A stretch of DNA of 6,342 bases from Betaproteobacteria bacterium (lineage in GTDB: Bacteria; Pseudomonadota; Gammaproteobacteria; Burkholderiales; SG8-39). The position numbers were made by a program, and so were the translations under genes. Below the pieces are notes generated by a model. The model was not told where the DNA came from. It searched no databases and saw only the letters and a program-made list of their open reading frames with translations. The stretch covers positions 1 through 6,342 of the forward strand of contig JAFAGU010000017.1 in NCBI GenBank assembly GCA_019237595.1, given 5' to 3'. Positions 5,234-6,342 of the stretch are shown one piece after another; positions within the stretch are counted from its first letter, which is position 1, and each line of letters begins with the position of its first letter.

Positions 5234-6342
5234 ATGAGCGGCATCAACTACAGCGAGAAGATCCCGAACAACGTCAACCTCGTGGGCGACCGCACGCTGC
5301 AGCGCGCGCTCGAGCATTGGCAGCCGCAGTTCCTCCAGTGGTGGCACGAGATGGGGCCGAGCGACTTCGAGGCGGCCGACGTCTACCTCCGGACGGCGAC
5401 TTCCGTCGACGCACAAGGCTGGGCGCACTACGGCGCGGTGAAGATGCCGGAGTACCGCTGGGGAATCTTCCTCGCCGATCCGGTGGCGGACCGCAAGATC
5501 GGCTTCGGCGATGCGATGGGGCAGCCGGCGTGGCAGCAGGTTCCCGGCGAGTACCGCTCGACGCTTAGGCGCCTCATCGTCACTCAGGGCGACACCGAGC
5601 CCGCGTCGGTCGAGCAGCAGCGCATGCTCGGGCACACGTGTCCGTCCCTCTACGACCTTCGCAACCTCTTCCAGGTGAACGTGGAGGAGGGAAGGCACCT
5701 CTGGGCGATGGTGTACCTCCTGCACGCCTACTTCGGCCGCGACGGCCGCGAGGAGGCCGAGGGGCTCCTCGCGCGCCATTCCGGAGACGCGGACAAGCCG
5801 AGGATCCTCAGCACGTTCAACGAGCCCATGTCGGACTGGCTCTCCTTCTACTGCTTCACCTACTTCACGGACCGGGACGGCAAATACCAGCTGAAGAGCC
5901 TTGCGGAAAGCGCCTTCGACCCGCTCTCGCGCACCTGCCGCTTCATGCTCACGGAGGAAGCGCACCACATGTTCGTCGGCGAGACGGGCATCGGCCGGGT
6001 CGTGCGGCGAACGCTCGAGGTCATGAAGGAGCTCGGCACGGAGGACCCGGCCAGGATCCGCGCTCACGGCGCGGTCGACCTGCCGCTCCTGCAGCGCTAC
6101 CTCAACTTCTGGTGCTCGAGCTCGCTCGATCTCTTCGGGAGCGAGATTTCCTCGAACTCCGCCGCGAACTTCGCGAACGGCCTCAAGGGCCGGCCCGACG
6201 AGAGCCAGTACGAGGACCACGTCCTGCGCAACGCCACGTTCCGCATGCCGCAGCCCGACGGCACGGCCGAGGACGTGCCGATGCTGAACGCCATCAACGA
6301 GCTCATGCGCGAGTCCTACCTCAAGGACTGCGAGATCGGCCT
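5234..6342 (+). CDS. boxB: Benzoyl-CoA 2,3-epoxidase, BoxB (oxygenase component), partial
   Basis: This is the diiron oxygenase that forms 2,3-epoxybenzoyl-CoA from benzoyl-CoA and O2, with electrons from NADPH through BoxA. The visible 369 residues start MSGINYSEKIPNNVNLVGDRTLQRALE; the family is usually about 475 residues, so roughly the last 100 are off the right edge. Six metal-ligand candidates are present in class I diiron spacing: Glu122, Glu152 and His155 (EEGRH), Asp213, Glu242 and His245 (EEAHH). This set is shifted by two from the ligands recalled for Azoarcus evansii BoxB (E120, E150, H153, D211, E240, H243), so the active site looks complete. The ATG is 24 bp after boxC, preceded by AGAGG (5218-5222) at an 11-base spacing. 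The long open frame antisense to it is a codon-bias shadow. boxA would be expected nearby but is not in view. Confidence 0.97.
   Translation, partial: MSGINYSEKIPNNVNLVGDRTLQRALEHWQPQFLQWWHEMGPSDFEAADVYLRTATSVDAQGWAHYGAVKMPEYRWGIFLADPVADRKIGFGDAMGQPAWQQVPGEYRSTLRRLIVTQGDTEPASVEQQRMLGHTCPSLYDLRNLFQVNVEEGRHLWAMVYLLHAYFGRDGREEAEGLLARHSGDADKPRILSTFNEPMSDWLSFYCFTYFTDRDGKYQLKSLAESAFDPLSRTCRFMLTEEAHHMFVGETGIGRVVRRTLEVMKELGTEDPARIRAHGAVDLPLLQRYLNFWCSSSLDLFGSEISSNSAANFANGLKGRPDESQYEDHVLRNATFRMPQPDGTAEDVPMLNAINELMRESYLKDCEIG

Noticed and set aside
4778..6220. 480-codon open frame on the minus strand, antisense to boxC and boxB
   Set aside because: It is the mirror of GC-rich codon use in two clearly recognised genes. 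The product is rich in Arg, Glu, Ala and Val with no recognisable domain, and no promoter or ribosome binding site was noted.
1..6342. CRISPR arrays, tRNA or rRNA genes, insertion sequences
   Set aside because: No regularly spaced repeats, RNA-gene signatures, transposase motifs or terminal inverted repeats were seen; nearly all of the window is ordinary coding sequence.
5234..6342. Frameshift or pseudogene in boxB because no full-length frame is present
   Set aside because: The frame is continuous from the ATG to the window edge with all six metal-ligand candidates; it is merely cut by the window.

Overview
The window is a high-GC stretch (about two thirds G+C by eye) with two divergent, tightly packed gene blocks. 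It reads as part of an aerobic benzoyl-CoA ('box' pathway) catabolic locus. The protein types point to a betaproteobacterium, probably of the Burkholderiales or Rhodocyclales: a BoxR-type regulator with a shikimate-kinase-like domain, BoxC and BoxB. The assignment is by recognition of family motifs; no search was run.

Left block (minus strand, read right to left): a small MioC-type flavodoxin (2790-2314), then the two permeases and the first ATPase of a branched-chain-amino-acid-type (HAAT) ABC transporter: livH-like (2229-1312), livM-like (1315-386) and livG-like (393 to the left edge, cut off). The transporter genes overlap by 4 and 8 bp. Next to box genes, such transporters are commonly proposed to import benzoate or a related aromatic acid. 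That substrate is an inference; the binding protein and second ATPase are not in the window. A hairpin with a T-run sits directly before the livH start codon and holds the livH Shine-Dalgarno sequence in its loop.

Right block (plus strand): boxR (2883-3644), boxC (3641-5209, start overlapping the boxR stop as ATGA) and boxB (5234 to the right edge, cut off after 369 codons). BoxB epoxidises benzoyl-CoA with O2. BoxC hydrolytically opens the epoxide ring and releases formate. BoxR is expected to repress the genes until benzoyl-CoA accumulates. The reductase gene boxA and a benzoate-CoA ligase gene are not seen and may lie beyond the right edge.

The 92-bp gap between the blocks (2791-2882) is the regulatory heart. 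Two sigma70-like promoters face each other over the same ~39 bp. Two TGCA-N6-TGCA-like boxes, 31 bp apart, cover both promoters, so one regulator could switch the transporter/flavodoxin side and the catabolic side together. No wholly new system is evident. The points most worth checking are this overlapping promoter-operator, a BoxR that seems to lack the usual interdomain linker, a flavodoxin placed in an oxygenase regulon, possible leaderless translation of the flavodoxin, and the hairpin that could hide the livH ribosome binding site. Every stretch over 100 bp is accounted for by genes.
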